DNA from: Adineta vaga
Lineage: Eukaryota; Rotifera
Length of the DNA stretch: 64,000 nt
NCBI GenBank assembly: GCA_021613535.1
Contig: CP075494.1
Coordinates: 4,154,001 to 4,218,000, forward strand
Direction of reading: 5' to 3'
Of the stretch, positions 34,490 to 45,346 are shown piece after piece. A program made the position numbers and the translations under genes. The notes under the pieces are model-generated. The model saw nothing but the letters and a program-made list of their open reading frames with translations. It was not told the DNA's origin and ran no database searches. Every line of letters starts with the position of its first letter. Positions within the stretch are counted from its first letter, which is position 1.

Positions 34490-35781
34490 GGGTGATCCAA
34501 AAGTGCCCGGAACACCTCCTTTTTTATTGATTAAAGAAACTTAACAAACAACTTATTTCATTAAATGTTCGAAGTACTCGCCCTTGTTAGTTACACAAAG
34601 TTTCATTCGTTCAATCCATTTGTTAAATGTCTTTCGAAACTCATTTTGTGGTATTGCCGGAATCTCCTTGGTTACAGCTTCTTGTAAGCTTTTAGAATCA
34701 GAATAACTACCAATTGATGTTTTAAATAACCAAAATCGCCAAAAGTCTGATGGTGCTAGATCAGGTGAATATGGTGGATGAGGCATCAACATGACTCCTT
34801 CTTGTTGAAGAAATATTTTAACATCTTTTGCTTGATGTGATCTTGCATTGTCATGATGCAATTTGATTGCGTGCAAACCAGATTTTGGTCTTTGTTGTCG
34901 GATATTGTCGAATAAAGGTTTTAGACAATTATCTTCGTAATAAGCACCAGATATCGAGTCACCCTTATCAACCATGTGAATAAGCTCTGGGCCTGTAGTT
35001 CGGAAGAAAACTACAAACATGTTTTTCGCATCGTATTGGCTTCGTCTGACCACCGTTGGTGGACTTGCACCTTCAGAACACCATGCCATATTTGATTGCT
35101 TCGATCCAATACTACGATGGTAGATCCACGTTTCATCATCGGTGACGATATCGCACAATCTCCATTGGCCGGATTCCAGTTTTGCAAGATTCTGTTCACA
35201 AATTTATATTCGTTGTTGCTTCGCTTTTTCTGACCGTTCATGTGGTATCCATCTTGCACATAACTTTTTCAATTTTAATTCATCATGAATAATCCTATTA
35301 ATGGTACCATATGACAAACCAGTCTCAAAGACCATATATCTAATACTAATGTGTGGATTTCCATTAATTAATGCACGAATAACTTCAATATGTTGATCAG
35401 TAGTTTCGGTTACTGGTCGACCAGTTCTTGAATCATCTTCTAATGAAGTTCTACCTTCTTTGAAACATTGCACCCATTCGGCTACTGTATTATAAGATAC
35501 GTAACCATCACCCCATGCATTACACAACTCCTTCTGAATTTGCTTTGCGTTAACACCAAGTTTGAACCTTGTAAAGATATAGAACCGAATATGTGTTTTA
35601 TCCATCTGAAAATACACCATTGAAAATAAAACTGGCTTTAAATTCAGTAGAAGTAAACAAAAATGTCTAATCACGTCAGTTAATAGGTCGATCCTTACAC
35701 TATTCAAATATGAAAAACAAAATCCTCTATTTCGTATAAAAGAGAAAATCGAGAGCAGTTCCGGGAACTTTTGGATCACCC
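34490..35781 (-). mobile_element. mariner-family DNA transposon, near full length
   Basis: A 1292-bp element flanked by TA on both sides (34488-34489 and 35782-35783), the target duplication of Tc1/mariner elements. Terminal inverted repeats: GGGTGATCCAAAAGTGCCCG at 34490 and its complement ending at 35781, about 24 bp with one mismatch. One transposase frame fills the inside. The near-identical ends and single coding lesion suggest a young copy. Confidence 0.92.
34553..35605 (-). pseudogene. mariner transposase with one in-frame stop
   Basis: 350 codons from ATG 35605 (MDKTHIRFYIFTRFKLG). The N-terminal paired helix-turn-helix region is present (KQIQKELCNAWGDGYVSYNT, EWVQCFKEGRTSLEDD..GRP). 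The catalytic DDE/D triad is DD34D: TDDETWIYH, then LHHDNARSH, then PPYSPDLAPSDFW, with 34 residues between the second and third Asp. The only lesion is TAA at 35204-35206 (QQRI-stop-ICEQNLAKLE), where the family has a Glu/Lys-type residue. The frame is identical on both sides, so no indel is involved. This copy should be unable to make full-length transposase. Confidence 0.9.
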
Positions 35782-35904
35782 TAAGTATATGACCATTCCA
35801 ATCCTCCGCCGACCTTCGATGGAACCTATGCTAGCTATAACAGGGACTGAATCGACAGCGAACAGGCAGCCGAACGAACAAACAAACATTCTTCTTCATA
35901 CATA

Positions 35905-37577
35905 TTAGGTTGTTAAGAAATTTTTTGCGCTTTTCTGACATTTTCTTCTTTATTTGTTTTTCTTTTCTAAGAGAACCAGCCATCAACTATGTATGCATCG
36001 TTGGTATCTATGACTCATCGCCAACGATCTAGGAGGCAAAAGATGCTGCGCTCATGGAAGTCTACAGACCTCTGGGCAAAAAAAGTGATGGTGTCGACTT
36101 TTACGCCCTTCTCTTTGTCGAACTCCTGTCCACGCAAACAGTTTGAGAGAGACCGAAAGAAGTGATATTCTGTTAAAACCAAGTCTGGAGAATAAGGTGG
36201 AAGCGAAATGGTTATTCGAACCAGTTGCATTCATTTTTCGGGAGGTAACTTTTACACGTGAGGGCTCGTACACCCAATAGCAAGAGAATCCCAGTCAATT
36301 ATTCCTCTGATTCCTGCAGAACGCTCTACATCAACGTCTTGGAGTGGGAGTTCACTTTAGGCGTTACAACTCCCGTTTGACCGCTACTAAGGCATTGACA
36401 TCAACGTGTATGATTTACATAGAGGACCCACCTCTTATCTCCAGTAAAGAGACTACGCAGTCATTGATTATTACGATGGAACGTAATGAAATCCATGCAT
36501 GTGTTGGAGCTAATATAGCGACAATTCATGGGGAATTCACACCCCATATTTTCAACTCTTGCCTAACGCGCCCAAGTGTCTTTCTAGCGTAGTATGAGAG
36601 CACTCAAGCTGCTCTACTGAGCACCGTGTCGTTAAGCGTGAATCTTGTTTGATCAGCTGCTCTAAAAATTCGATATCAACTTTTGACCTACGTTCACTCT
36701 AGAAAAAAAGGAGCTTGACCGAACCGTCTAAAAAGGTTTCGTAGATGACAAAAAGCTTCCAAATGATTTAAAATGTCGAAAGAAACCAACATCCAAAACT
36801 ACGAAACCTTAAAGGTTCCGATTTAGTGCCCAGGCGAAGAACCATTGCTTCGAAACCTTTTTAAGTTTTGTGTAGACAGGAAAAAGGTTTGGTAGGATAA
36901 TACAAAACTTTTAGGTTTTCTACGACTCCACAAAGGTTTCGTATCGAACCTCACGATTTTATATGGTTTTATGCGGAACCTTTAAGGTTCGATAAGAAAA
37001 CTTTACGTATTAATTGCAAACCTAAAGATTGTGCATTTTCCTACCGAACCTTTTTTCTGTCTACATAAAACTTAAGAAAGTTTCGGAGCAATGGTTCTTT
37101 TCCTGGGCTCAAAATCGGAACCTGTAAGATTTCGTAGTTTTTTATGTTGGTTTCTTTCGACATTTTAAATCACTTGAAAGCTTTTTTTCATCTACAGAAC
37201 CTTTTTAGAGGGTTCGGTCAAGCTCCTTCTTTTTAGAGTGTTGATCTACGAGCTTATATTTTCTGTTGCGAAAGCGATCAAATCAATATCGCGCCGTACG
37301 GATAGGTATCAAACTTGACCTCATCGTACTGCATATTTGGTTCGTTGGTTCAGTCACTTTGTGACCCAAACCAAATTCATGGAGTAAAAGCGCCAAAATC
37401 TCTCTACGAAAGACGTTCATTTCTGCGCGTTTGCGTGCATCCATATCGGTCGATATACGTTCGTTCGGACGATAGTCACATCCTCTATCTATACCCTTAG
37501 TATCGAAACTACGAGAACTTTCTATAGTGCTGTACGATATTTTTCAAAAAAGCGCAAAAACTTTCTTAAAAACCTAA
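35905..37577 (-). mobile_element. Second, degenerate mariner element
   Basis: TA at 35903-35904 and 37578-37579 flanks a 1673-bp element. Inverted ends: TTAGGTTGTTAAGAAATTTT (start 35905) against TTAGGTTTTTAAGAAAGTTT read inward from 37577, with TTGCGCTTTT following in both. The TTAGGTTG start is typical of mariners. Transposase remnants run on the minus strand: N-terminal FRREILALLLHEFGLGHKV (37340-37430), then TTLERHLGALGKS..IPHELS (36520-36640), then PPYSPDLVLTEYHFFRSLSN and RWR-stop-VIDTNDAYIVDGW (35958-36200). It has many stops and shifts, and the segment holding the second catalytic Asp is missing. Excess length is due to the nested palindrome at 36695-37240. Confidence 0.85.
36695..37240. 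mobile_element. 546-bp palindromic (foldback/MITE-like) element nested in the mariner
   Basis: The two halves are long inverted repeats, roughly 250 bp each, diverged but clearly alignable. CACTCTAGAAAAAAAGGAGC starting at 36695 mirrors CACTCTAAAAAGAAGGAGC read inward from 37240. Shared inner blocks include AATGTCGAAAGAAACCAACA and AGAACCATTGCT. The mariner coding sequence is interrupted exactly here. Flanks GACCTACG (36685-36692) and GATCTACG (37243-37250) form an 8-bp target duplication with one mismatch, with TT on the inner side of each. No coding capacity. An 8-bp duplication would fit mobilisation by a hAT-type transposase; that is inference. Confidence 0.82.
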
Positions 37578-37579
37578 TA

Positions 37580-39332
37580 TATAGACCGATAGAAGATAGA
37601 TGGATGATGCACAGCGGGAAATGAATACTGGTTTGAAAATATTTTATGGTTTTCTACGCTAATATATTACTAGTGATAATTGATTAGTAGAATCTAATTG
37701 TCCGAATTTTTTTAGATGTTGATGCAAGTTCTCATATATCCAAGACACCGATGAATTCAAACATTCCATTGCTATCGAAAGTAAGAAAAAATACCTTCTA
37801 TTCCGTGATGTTGGACATTGCGGAATCACTTCTGAACAGTGCTGCTACCATCTTAAGGATGTGTATCTATATGATGGGGAATATGATGTTGTTGCAAAAG
37901 TATTTTCTTTAAAAGCAAATTAATTTGTGGAACATCAGTGTTAGTGACTATTATTATTATGAAGGTATAGGATTTTGTCATTAGAAATATACAGTCCATA
38001 CCTTCATGATAAATTCCTTTATAAGAGCATCCTTCCTATTCCCAAAAAGTTACACATTCCTGCACAGCCTTCACACCCAGAATCGAGTGCCAGCAATTCC
38101 GGAATACACGAAAACATCATTCACGGCATATACAACCCACTGCCAGGAAATCCTGCACCGATGCACCATCTATATCGATATCATCACACGAACCTCGTGG
38201 TTATTCCAGCCTATTCCAGAATCGAAAGCCCATGTGAGATAAGAAAATCATCGTTTTGAACAATACAGTGGAATTCTGGAGTTCGTGCAGATCCGCAATC
38301 ACCGGGAAATGCAGGAATCCCTGGTCATTGCTGCCTATTCCAGAATTACAACTGCATACTGTATAACCAAATGATCATCTATCATGGATTGATAGTTCTC
38401 AAAAGCGAAGTATTTTATTTGATTGATTTCGCGAAAAGCGAAATTACTATAGCAATCAAAACTGAGTTTGATGCATTTCGAAGATTTCGTATGTACGGAT
38501 GGATGTGGTCCACTGATAGCAAGCGGCTGTTTTAAAGTAATATGGCGCGTATGGGAGATAGGCATTGGATGTCTCGGCTCGTGATGATGTTATATGATGC
38601 CTGTCACGAACCGGAAATAGAAAACTGGATTGGTCAAAACGTTGTTTGCTGCAATGCGCGAGTTTAGTATGTTAAGAGATATCCTCTACCACTCGGTAGC
38701 ATGATCGGATGATCTGAGTTTTAAATTCAGTAGCTCGCGGTGTCTTTCAATAGAGATGTGCAGTGCTGGGTTTGTCCACCGACCGAGCCTTCCGTACACC
38801 CTCACTTACAACAATCTAGAACATACAGAAACTTCAAATGGGTACTGATGTCACCTAAACACTATCTTATGAAGCAGTATTATCCTTTAAAGTATCTACG
38901 TACTTCTATCCTGTAGCTGAACATTGACAAAACAGTTATGACGGTATCGACAGGTATAAACAGAAATTCGTGATCATCGCATATTACTGTAATTCCAGAA
39001 TTGCCAAAAGGAATTGCATATCCATTCTCATGTTAATTCTTATAAATATCTCGATAAATGAAGCATTTCCGGAATAGGATGACTGCTCCTTTATAGCTAT
39101 ACTTCCATCACAAATTCTTATGTAATTCAGCTGTACATCACTATATCATTGATGGAATGCATTGTTGTTTGATTGAATTCTCTAGTCTTTTCAGCGTCTG
39201 TTAATGAGTCTATTGCGATAGTTGAATTTGCCACAAAATCAAATCCCCCATTAGCTCACACAAACACAATGTTCGACATCGCGGAAATTTTCGAAATAGT
39301 TCCTTTCTATTTTCTTAATAATTATATTTTAG
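37580..39332. other. Gene-poor region with ATTCC(A/G)GAAT motifs
   Basis: No supported gene. CCTATTCCAGAAT occurs at 38210-38222 and 38334-38346, with variants (AATTCCGGAATAC near 38095, TAATTCCAGAATTG near 38990, TTTCCGGAATAGG near 39064). These may be parts of an unidentified short element. The plus frame 39173-39424 overlaps the first TRAF exon in another frame. Confidence 0.3.
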
Positions 39333-41128
39333 AGCTCGGAAAAACTAGTTGGTTTTGTTGTAAGAAATCAAGATATGATTGGTTTGACATTTTTCTGCGG
39401 AATATGTTCACTCATATTACGTGATCCTGTACAATTGCTTTGTTCTCATCGACAATGTAAATCTTGTGTGGAATCAAGCGATGGGTAAGAATATCGATCT
39501 ATCATGATATACTTCGTATTAAAATCTACCTATTTATTTACAAGGGAAACGATAAAATGTTCAGAATGTGATAAAAATAGTGCAAAGAAAACAGTTAAAA
39601 TAAAAACATTGTTTTCATTCCATTATGTTCATCATCCATTTTGTTTTTCTAGGTCTTTCTCGATAAGGGTTTCAAAAATGATATGAAAACATTGAAAATT
39701 GTTTGTTTTCTTTGCGGATGGAGTGGATTATTGAATGATTATGAGGTATAAATTAACGCCAATCAGTGTGTCGTCTATTGCTCTTTAATAAAGTAGTTTC
39801 TAATGAATTATTTTGCTTTAGAACTTATGTCATTAATCTTCTCAACATAGATGTTTTTTTATTTTTATAAGAACCATCTTGAGGAAAAGCATCCCAATCC
39901 ATCATGTGAATCTTGCGGCGACAGCTTCGATTCGGTGAATAGTCTTGTTTTGCATCAACAAAATGAATGTGACAAAAAACTTGTTGCTTGTTCTCTGAAA
40001 GATTTCGGCTGTTTTGAGCCGATAGAACGAGTACATATGCAGGATCATTATCTATCGGAACGACATCAAAACGCAATAGGTACTTGTGTACGTTATATCA
40101 TATTCAAACTCACAGATCGTCAGAAACAAAATGAGTTGACAATGGATATTGGCAAAGAGCCTCATCCAGTTACGACCATGACAACAACAATGAATACAAC
40201 TACTCAGTTTCAAACAGTATATGAAACAATTAATGTTCTTGCTGACGGAATTCAAGTGTTGAATGAAGATACGCAACGGCTAAGTGATAAATCACTTAGA
40301 GTGAATAATGATATAACGCATTTACACCAAGATCTTGAAACAGTTAAACTGAGCGTTCAAGAACAGAATATATTTTTGAGTGGAATCAAACCTAGTCAAG
40401 ATATTCTTAGTCAAGATGTCGCATCACTCAAAGAAAAGATCAATGATATGCAAAGTGTTTCTTATGATGGAACATCTATTTGGAAAATAAGAGCAGTTGC
40501 AGAGAAAATGAGTAAAGTTTTTTTTTGGCTTTTCTATTTCTATTCCTTTGAATTCAATGATCTATTTGTAGATGATGCACAATCAGAGCGACAAACTTCA
40601 ATTTATTCTCCACCATTCTATTCATCAATTACAGGATACAAGATGCGAGCACGTTTGTATCTTCATGGAGATGGAAATGCTCGTCGTACACACATGTCTT
40701 TATTTTTCGTTCTAATGCGAGGTAAACACGACCATCTCTTAAGATTTCCATTCTCGTACAAAGTAACCTTTTGTCTGTACGATCAAACACCTGCACAAAG
40801 ACATATCATCGATTCGTTTCGACCTGATATAAAATCGAATAGTTTTCAACGACCACGATCTGAGATGAATATTGCTAGTGGAATACCTAAATTTGTTCCA
40901 TTGGCAATAGTTGAACAGGAAGGAAATTCATATATTCGTGATGATACAATGTTTATCAAAATAATGGTTGATTTTGGTGATTTACCTAAAACTATCTTAC
41001 CGTACGCATTGAGTCTTAATCCTGGATTACCAATGAACGTTCAACAACAAATGATTACACACGAAACAAAACGACAATCAAAACAGAAGGATACGACAAT
41101 CAATCTTTGTACCACAATTAATCATTAA
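39333..41128 (+). CDS. TRAF-family protein: RING, zinc fingers, coiled coil, MATH domain (5' end unresolved)
   Basis: Signalling adaptor or E3 ligase of the TNF-receptor-associated-factor type. Exons: 39333-39484 (acceptor TTTTAG, earlier exon not found), 39545-39593, 39653-39745, 39872-40511 and 40572-41128. The RING is seen as FFCGICSLILRDPVQLLCSH, then RQCKSC and CSECDKN. TRAF zinc fingers follow: VCFLCGWSGLLNDYENHLEE, HPNPSCESCGDSFDSVN and VACSLKDFGCFEPIERVHMQ. A coiled coil (LNEDTQRLSDKSLRVNNDIT..) precedes the MATH domain (TSIYSPPFYSSITGYKMRAR, LYLHGDGNARRTHMSLFFVL, FPFSYKVTFCLYDQ). The tail is Gln/Thr-rich. The last intron (40512-40571) is 60 nt and free of in-frame stops, so an unspliced mRNA would also be translatable. 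No lesions seen. Confidence 0.82.
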
Positions 41129-41669
41129 CATATTCAAGTCTCTTTTAGCGATCCGACACTATTTACTCCCGAAGAAAAACATTTTTCTCCTTAAACAAGA
41201 TTAATTTAAAAATGTCAATGAACACTAATGATAAAATTATCAGTATGATGAAGTTCACATCATCTTTTCGTTCAAATGTTTTCTTTCTAAATCAGTCACA
41301 AAATATAATCAAGAGAGAATACGCTGAAATGACTCAACAATAACTTATATATGTTTCAGTAAACATTTCTGTAAAATTGAAAATATTTCGCTAAATGAAA
41401 AACGAAATGTTGAGTGGTAAACAATTCATATAATTCGTGATGAAAAGATTCGAAAATACTTGATCTACTGCTTAAAAAGATTGATGAGAGACTGAAGAGT
41501 TCTTCATATTAACGCAGTAGAATAAAACAAGATTTTTAATCAAAAAGAAAACATATTCATTTAAGAGTTTCATTTAGTAGAGAGAAAATAAGTATGTATG
41601 AGGTATTTTAAACAGGGTATTCGTAGAAGTGTTTCTATTCTTTTGTTAATCGTTTCACACTCGTAAATC
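41129..41669. other. No gene recognised
   Basis: AT-rich spacer downstream of the TRAF gene. Frames short and unsupported. Confidence 0.35.
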
Positions 41670-42330
41670 AATAAATACAACGACGAGGTAAATTCGTACG
41701 TCTTCGTGGATCAATTACCGTTGTGGTTGACAATTCCAGTACCATTTTTGTAGCTAACTTAAGAAATTATCGAGTAATATTATATTGATCAAATTCAGCA
41801 GTGGGAAACATAATAATCAACGACACTTCCGGCACGGAGCTAAATCGATTCTCGTCAAGTAAGTATATTATACTCATTAACTCATGTTCCTATTAAATTG
41901 TTTTTCTGTCTTTCAGTGGCAAGTATGAGTATGAACACGAATGATGATATCTATATATTAGATAATAAACTTGCATGTTTGACCAAATGGGCAGCAGAAG
42001 TTGAAACAGGTTCTATGGTTACTGATCGTGGCGCATTCATCTATTATTACAATGGTTATATGGGAATGTTTGTTAAATCATAAACACTTATTTTTTGCAT
42101 TTCTGATACAGACAATCATCGAATTCAAATGTGACTTCGCCTGGAGCTATCAATGGTATAACTGTAGCTAGTAAAACACGTGTCTCCAGTAGTGCACTAA
42201 TAATCAATTGAATACTCCGATAAAATTAATTGTAGACAGAAGTGGATCAATGCATACGGGAGAGACAGGAAATAATCGAATCATGTTTTGAATGACTGGT
42301 TCTACTATATGGCATAGCCATTGTTGGCAG
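41670..42330 (+). pseudogene. NHL-repeat beta-propeller remnant
   Basis: Exon-like blocks read as consecutive NHL repeats: SITVVVDNSSTIFVANLRNY, then (after a GTAAGT..TTCAG intron, 41859-41918) NTNDDIYILDNKLACLTKW, then (after another short intron) AFIYYYN-DNHRIQM and IKLIVDRSGSMHTGETGNNR. TGA stops interrupt at 41786-41788, 42132-42134 and 42289-42291, and at least one frame change occurs around 42135. No start or end of the gene is visible. Related NHL proteins in rotifers are secreted or membrane-bound propellers; function here is presumably lost. Confidence 0.65.
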
Positions 42331-42930
42331 TCAGAATAAGTGTATTCAAAATTTTCTTGTTATCTGTTGTAAGTTTAACTTGCTTTTATCTGAGGGAGTT
42401 TTATTTTGCACAAATATTGTTTTCTAGCATCCATCATGATAACGACAATAACAATAATACTAATGCCATTGAGCACGACATCAATTGTTATAACAACATC
42501 AAGTAAGAATACTTAAGTTATATGATATTTTTGTCTGCATTGGCACCATCATGACTGTTCAATCAAACACATACCCTATAACATTAGCAAGTAAGTGAAC
42601 AACTCGTTAGAGAAGATTAATGGCAGGAAGGGGTACAGCGTAAATATAAGTGTGCATCATAACCACGTGACTAATTGTTCTACTTAGAACAATTCAAAAT
42701 ATAAATAATCTTTTCTAACTAGATAATTCAACAATCGTTTTGCCATCGTTAAAAAGAGATATGCGACTTCCACAACAACATCAACAACACTCTCAAGATT
42801 GATCCACATATATTTAACTTCAAACATATGTTATATTGTTTTCTCTCTACCAATATTTATTTTTATTATTATATAATAAAAGAAATATATATTCTTGTTT
42901 TGATTAAGTAAGAAAATCATATTTAGTAAA

Positions 42931-43559
42931 TTATTTTCCATAAGGACGTCTTGCATCGCCTTTTTCGCCACCTTTTCTATCATTTCCTTTTCTTGTTTGT
43001 CCCTTTTCATGCTTTCCTTTAGTTGATGGACGTGCATTGTTTGTATGTTCTTTGCCACCACCTCTAGTTCGCGAACCGCCACGAGCTCTTTTCACTCGAT
43101 ATCTAAAATACATTTATTAGAGTTATTTGGATTTTTTATACGCATGTTTCCTTCTCTATTCAATTATAACAGAATTTTCGCAGGAAATAAAGACGTCTGC
43201 TTGTCATGCTTCAATACAAAGAAAACTATAAAGTTCCATGAGAATGACTTACTGTGTAGAAGAAGGATGTTCAAGATACAGTGTTTCAAATTGATCATTG
43301 ATGGCAACATTTAGTAATTCTATAGAAATATAAAACATGTTATCGAGGTCATAGTCCGAAAATAGAAGAAGACAAATTGACGTGTTTCACAGGAAACAAG
43401 TTGTCTTCCATCGACTGATTCATAGCATGTGCTTTTGAAAGAGACATGATATTTTTTTATATTCAATACTGTACCTGCAGTTTCTTGTTCATTCGATTCT
43501 GCAGCAAAATTAGCAATAATTAGTATTGCAACAATGAACATGGATAGTAAATATCGCAT
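42931..43559 (-). CDS. Small secreted basic peptide precursor
   Basis: Exons 43559-43475, 43319-43253 and 43102-42931 (introns GTACAG..CTATAG and GTAAGT..TTTAG) give 107 aa. A signal peptide (MRYLLSMFIVAILIIANFAA) is followed by an acidic spacer (ESNEQETAELLNVAIND) and a strongly basic tail rich in Gly, Lys and Arg (RVKRARGGSRTRGGGKEH, ending GDARRPYGK). The VKRARGG site could be a dibasic cleavage point, so a cationic peptide may be released. Function is not known: neuropeptide-like, antimicrobial or DNA/RNA-binding roles are only possibilities. All junctions keep frame. Confidence 0.6.
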
Positions 43560-44389
43560 TATACCAGTTGAAACTTACACAAGTTAAATATAAAGAAGAA
43601 GTGAAGAGTGTTATTTTTTGATGAAATTTATATACAATTTCTAATTTGCGTAATCGATCGCATAGAACATTCCATCATACTTTATCAAAAGGTCGAAATT
43701 TAATATTTTCTTTATTTCTTCTGTGTATTTATACAATCTATGAATCATTTAAGTTCGATATCTATAGATATTTCACTTCTGTTTGTTTAGTTCTAATGGG
43801 AAGTACTCCATATTTTCTATTGTGATGGAAATACATCTCAGTCGTTAAAAATAGGCAATATGGATTTTATACTGTTATGATAGAAATATTAATAGCATCA
43901 TTAACGCTGTTCTTAACATCGAATCATTCCTAAACGTACATTCCAGTGCGTGCTAGTGATAATTTGTTCTGCAGTAAAAAAACACGTGGCTGCGTTTTTT
44001 CTTTCTAGTCACATGTTACTGTGATAAAATTTTGTTGTAATTACGAAACACTGCACTGTAGTTGTGACAGATTTTTATTGCAAATACGAAAAACTGTGTT
44101 ATATTGATGTGTAATTACGAGAGGACAGTTGCAGTTGTATATAAATACACTGTTATTTGATCTTGAGGGTTTGTGTGTGTGTGAATGAATTTCGCATCTG
44201 AATCTACACTCATATCCACATAGGTATTCTCGCCCGCATCCTCATCCAACATTCTTTTCTTACTGTTGTATTTGATTCTTTGTATAATAGAGTCATTTTT
44301 TTATGCTTACTCTTCCTTTTAGATTTTTGATAGACATATAATTGTGATAGAATAAATTTAGAATCATCTATATCAAGCAAGACCTCGTA
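43560..44389. other. Divergent intergenic region with GT-rich motif
   Basis: Separates the secreted peptide (-) from the D123-like gene (+). TGAGGGTTTGTGTGTGTGTG (44163-44182) and C-rich runs (ACACTCATATCCACAT, CCGCATCCTCATCC up to 44248) form another G-rich/C-rich pair. No gene. Confidence 0.4.
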
Positions 44390-45346
44390 ATGAAAGTAAA
44401 GTACATTAATATTCATGCTAGTGATCTATTAAACACCGCCAATGTTATGTCAGTAGCACCGATTCGAGAAATCGATGATGAAATCGTTCTATGGCGTCCC
44501 TTCTTCGATGTTCTTTCACAACCAGTTCAAGACTATCTAGTTACCCTCAAGTATAAAGTAGAAGATGATTTTGCAATTCCTTATGTATCCAAAACTCCAA
44601 TGTCTGACGAATTGAATCACTTGTTGATGTTATATAACGAATCCTTCGATTACCAACATCATCATGATGAGAAAACGATGGGACTTGCTAACATCATACC
44701 TGTACCTAAGCAATATAAAGACGAAATGACTGAAATCACGAACATTCGTCTACAAAGTGATCGCCCGATTAAGAACTTTCTTCAACACGATGCATTTGAA
44801 TATTTACTCCCGTTGATAAGAAGGGCCATGGTTTCTCATCCAAACTGGTTCGTAAAATTATCCGCACAATCAAGTAAACATGATATCAATATCAAAAGTG
44901 TTAGCACTGCTGAAGATGTATTGGATATAATCACAAAAAGTCCTACACTATACAAAGTCGAATGGCAACGGCAAAATAAGTCAACTTACATTATTCTTAA
45001 ACCATGGAATCCCTTGATTAGTAAATATAATGAATTCCGTTTATTCGTATGGGGAAATAAAATCACAGCGGCTACACAACAACATTGGTATGTATCGTTG
45101 GATCATTCACAAGAATATACTGACACAGTCATGAAAGTTATCAATGACTATAGACATTCTCCAAAACTACCCGCAAATTGTGTACTAGACGTAATCATAT
45201 TAGAAAATGCAACACTACTAATCATTGAGCTTAATCCATGGATTTGCTCTGGCAGTGGTTTATTCGAATGGGCAATGGATTACAAAGTACTATTCGGTCT
45301 TGAAGAAAACTCAGAGTTAAGACTTGCAAACATGAGTGTGTCGTGA
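44390..45346 (+). CDS. D123/CDC123-like ATP-grasp protein
   Basis: 318 aa, single exon, intact. CDC123 proteins are cytosolic ATP-grasp chaperones for eIF2 assembly; divergent relatives exist. Seen: an N-terminal WRPFFDVLSQPVQDYL region; PNWFVKLSAQSSKHD (family FxRLSxRSPKD, nucleotide-contacting segment); NEFRLFVWGNKITAATQQHW (EFRxFV..IxAxSQ); and LLIIELNPWICSGSGLFEW (metal-binding IExNPF and glycine turn). These fit the D123 fold, but similarity is partial, so this is probably a divergent paralogue rather than CDC123 itself. ATG 44390 is the first in frame; Met20 is an alternative. Confidence 0.68.
   Translation: MKVKYINIHASDLLNTANVMSVAPIREIDDEIVLWRPFFDVLSQPVQDYLVTLKYKVEDDFAIPYVSKTPMSDELNHLLMLYNESFDYQHHHDEKTMGLANIIPVPKQYKDEMTEITNIRLQSDRPIKNFLQHDAFEYLLPLIRRAMVSHPNWFVKLSAQSSKHDINIKSVSTAEDVLDIITKSPTLYKVEWQRQNKSTYIILKPWNPLISKYNEFRLFVWGNKITAATQQHWYVSLDHSQEYTDTVMKVINDYRHSPKLPANCVLDVIILENATLLIIELNPWICSGSGLFEWAMDYKVLFGLEENSELRLANMSVS

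Noticed and set aside
36344-36592. Plus-strand ORF of 82 codons
   Set aside because: It is the antisense shadow of mariner transposase remnants on the minus strand.
37975-38259. Proline/histidine-rich plus-strand ORFs
   Set aside because: Two overlapping frames cover the same bases, composition reflects the ATTCC-motif repeat region, and no start or family is supported.
38690-38760. tRNA or tRNA-derived SINE with B-box-like GAGTTTTAAATTCAG
   Set aside because: No acceptor stem or cloverleaf can be formed and the A-box-like word is too close and mismatched.
41786-42291. Use of TGA as a tryptophan codon
   Set aside because: Trp is TGG throughout the intact genes here, and TGA is their normal stop, so the in-frame TGAs are better read as mutations.
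42831-43082. Minus-strand ORF MAVRELEVVAKNIQ..
   Set aside because: It overlaps the third exon of the secreted basic peptide gene in another frame and has no signal or family support.
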